Assembly: GCA_028869495.1 (NCBI GenBank)
Contig: JAGWRY010000042.1
Location: 1-9,106, forward strand
Direction: 5' to 3'
DNA length: 9,106 nt
DNA from: Elusimicrobiota bacterium
GTDB taxonomy: Bacteria; Elusimicrobiota; Elusimicrobia; UBA1565; UBA9628
Part shown: positions 8,823-9,106 of the stretch, piece after piece
Layout: each line of letters opens with the position of its first letter
How positions within the stretch are numbered: the stretch's first letter is position 1
Position numbers and translations under genes: made by a program
The notes under the pieces: generated by a model
Told to the model about the DNA's origin: nothing
What the model saw: the letters and a program-made list of their open reading frames with translations, nothing else
Database searches by the model: none

Positions 8823-9106
8823 GGTCGGGGCCGTTCCTCCCGGGCAGGGGAGCGCCCGGAGCGCAGTCTCGCGCGCAGTCTCGCGCGCAGTCTCGCGCGG
8901 GCGTCCTTCAGCGCGGCTTTCGCCGCGGGGTCCTTCTCGGCCGCGTAGGCGGCGTCGAGCGCCGCCGCGTCCGCCGAGCCGCCGGCGAGCGCCGTCGCGA
9001 CGGCGGCCTCGCGGCGCTCGGAAGCGTCGCGCGAGCTCAGGGCGGCCCGCGCGACCGCCAGCCCGGACGGATCGCCGAGTCGGGCGAGGGCCTCGGCCGC
9101 CCGGAC
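8819..9106 (-). CDS. HEAT-repeat-like Ala/Arg-rich protein, C-terminal part (5' partial)
   Basis: A minus-strand frame is open from the right edge of the window to a TGA at 8819-8821: 95 residues and no start in view. The visible N-terminal part (AAEALARLGDPSGLAVARAAL, then ASERREAAVATALAGG) has the helix-turn-helix rhythm, R/D/P turns and Ala/Leu spacing of HEAT-like repeats. These usually form protein-binding scaffolds. The tail is very basic and includes three tandem ARLR units before SGRSPAREERPRP. The stop overlaps the GTG start of the cyclase (GTGA), which supports a real coupled gene rather than a chance frame. Localisation and partner are unknown because the N-terminus is missing; an interaction with the cyclase is only a guess. 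Confidence is good for a coding region and moderate for HEAT. Confidence 0.72.
   Translation of the reverse strand, partial: VRAAEALARLGDPSGLAVARAALSSRDASERREAAVATALAGGSADAAALDAAYAAEKDPAAKAALKDARARLRARLRARLRSGRSPAREERPRP
8834..8841 (-). promoter_or_regulatory. Ribosome binding site of the cyclase gene
   Basis: GGGAGGAA on the minus strand, 11 nt before the GTG at 8820-8822 and inside the 3' end of the HEAT-like gene. The spacing is at the long end, but it supports the GTG start. Confidence 0.55.
8861..8896. repeat. Triple 12-bp in-frame tandem repeat
   Basis: Three perfect copies of GCGCAGTCTCGC (8861-8872, 8873-8884, 8885-8896). On the minus strand each adds four residues, giving ARLRARLRARLR in the tail of the HEAT-like protein. 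Perfect identity at the DNA level points to recent slippage-type expansion, and the 12-bp period keeps the frame. Confidence 0.9.

Noticed and set aside
5637..8948. An 1103-codon plus-strand open frame
   Set aside because: It runs antisense to the well-supported thiolase, DUF3307 and cyclase genes. The translation is Arg/Ala/Asp/Val-rich low complexity with no domain, as expected from the opposite strand of high-GC coding DNA.

Overview
The window is high-GC bacterial DNA (roughly two thirds or more G+C by hand counts of sample rows) and almost entirely coding. Gene density, GC-ending codon preference, a class III nucleotide cyclase with a CHASE2 sensor, a DUF3307 membrane protein and a histidine-degradation pair suggest a free-living, probably Gram-negative lineage. 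The phylum cannot be fixed from sequence reading alone; groups with such genomes (Elusimicrobiota, Acidobacteriota, Myxococcota and similar) are possible, at low confidence.

Layout. The left end holds one plus-strand gene that is open at the window edge and stops at 1128. It carries an HExxGH motif typical of zinc metallopeptidases of the dipeptidyl-peptidase III (M49) type, in a protein I do not otherwise recognise. A short convergent gap (1129-1201) with a near-perfect hairpin separates it from a run of minus-strand genes that fills the rest of the window.

In transcription order (right to left) the minus-strand run is: the C-terminus of an Ala/Arg-rich HEAT-like protein (runs off the right edge), a CHASE2-adenylate cyclase, a DUF3307 membrane protein, an acetyl-CoA acetyltransferase (thiolase), histidine ammonia-lyase hutH, urocanate hydratase hutU, and a YajQ-family nucleotide-binding protein. 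Junctions are tight: a 4-nt GTGA overlap, then a 3-nt gap, a 13-nt gap, a 20-nt overlap, a 37-nt gap and a 4-nt gap. One or two polycistronic units are likely.

How the genes work together. HutH and HutU catalyse the first two steps of histidine catabolism (histidine to urocanate to imidazolonepropionate). hutI and the later hut genes are not in the window. The thiolase could link to acetyl-CoA/acetoacetyl-CoA metabolism. The cyclase (cAMP, predicted) and YajQ (c-di-GMP binding in characterised homologues) put two nucleotide-signalling proteins in the same run, but a functional link is only inference. The points most worth a second look are the HExxGH protein, the AT-rich GGGGTCAGGCACC island between hutH and hutU, the internal composition shift in hutU, and the triple 12-bp repeat in the tail of the HEAT-like gene.
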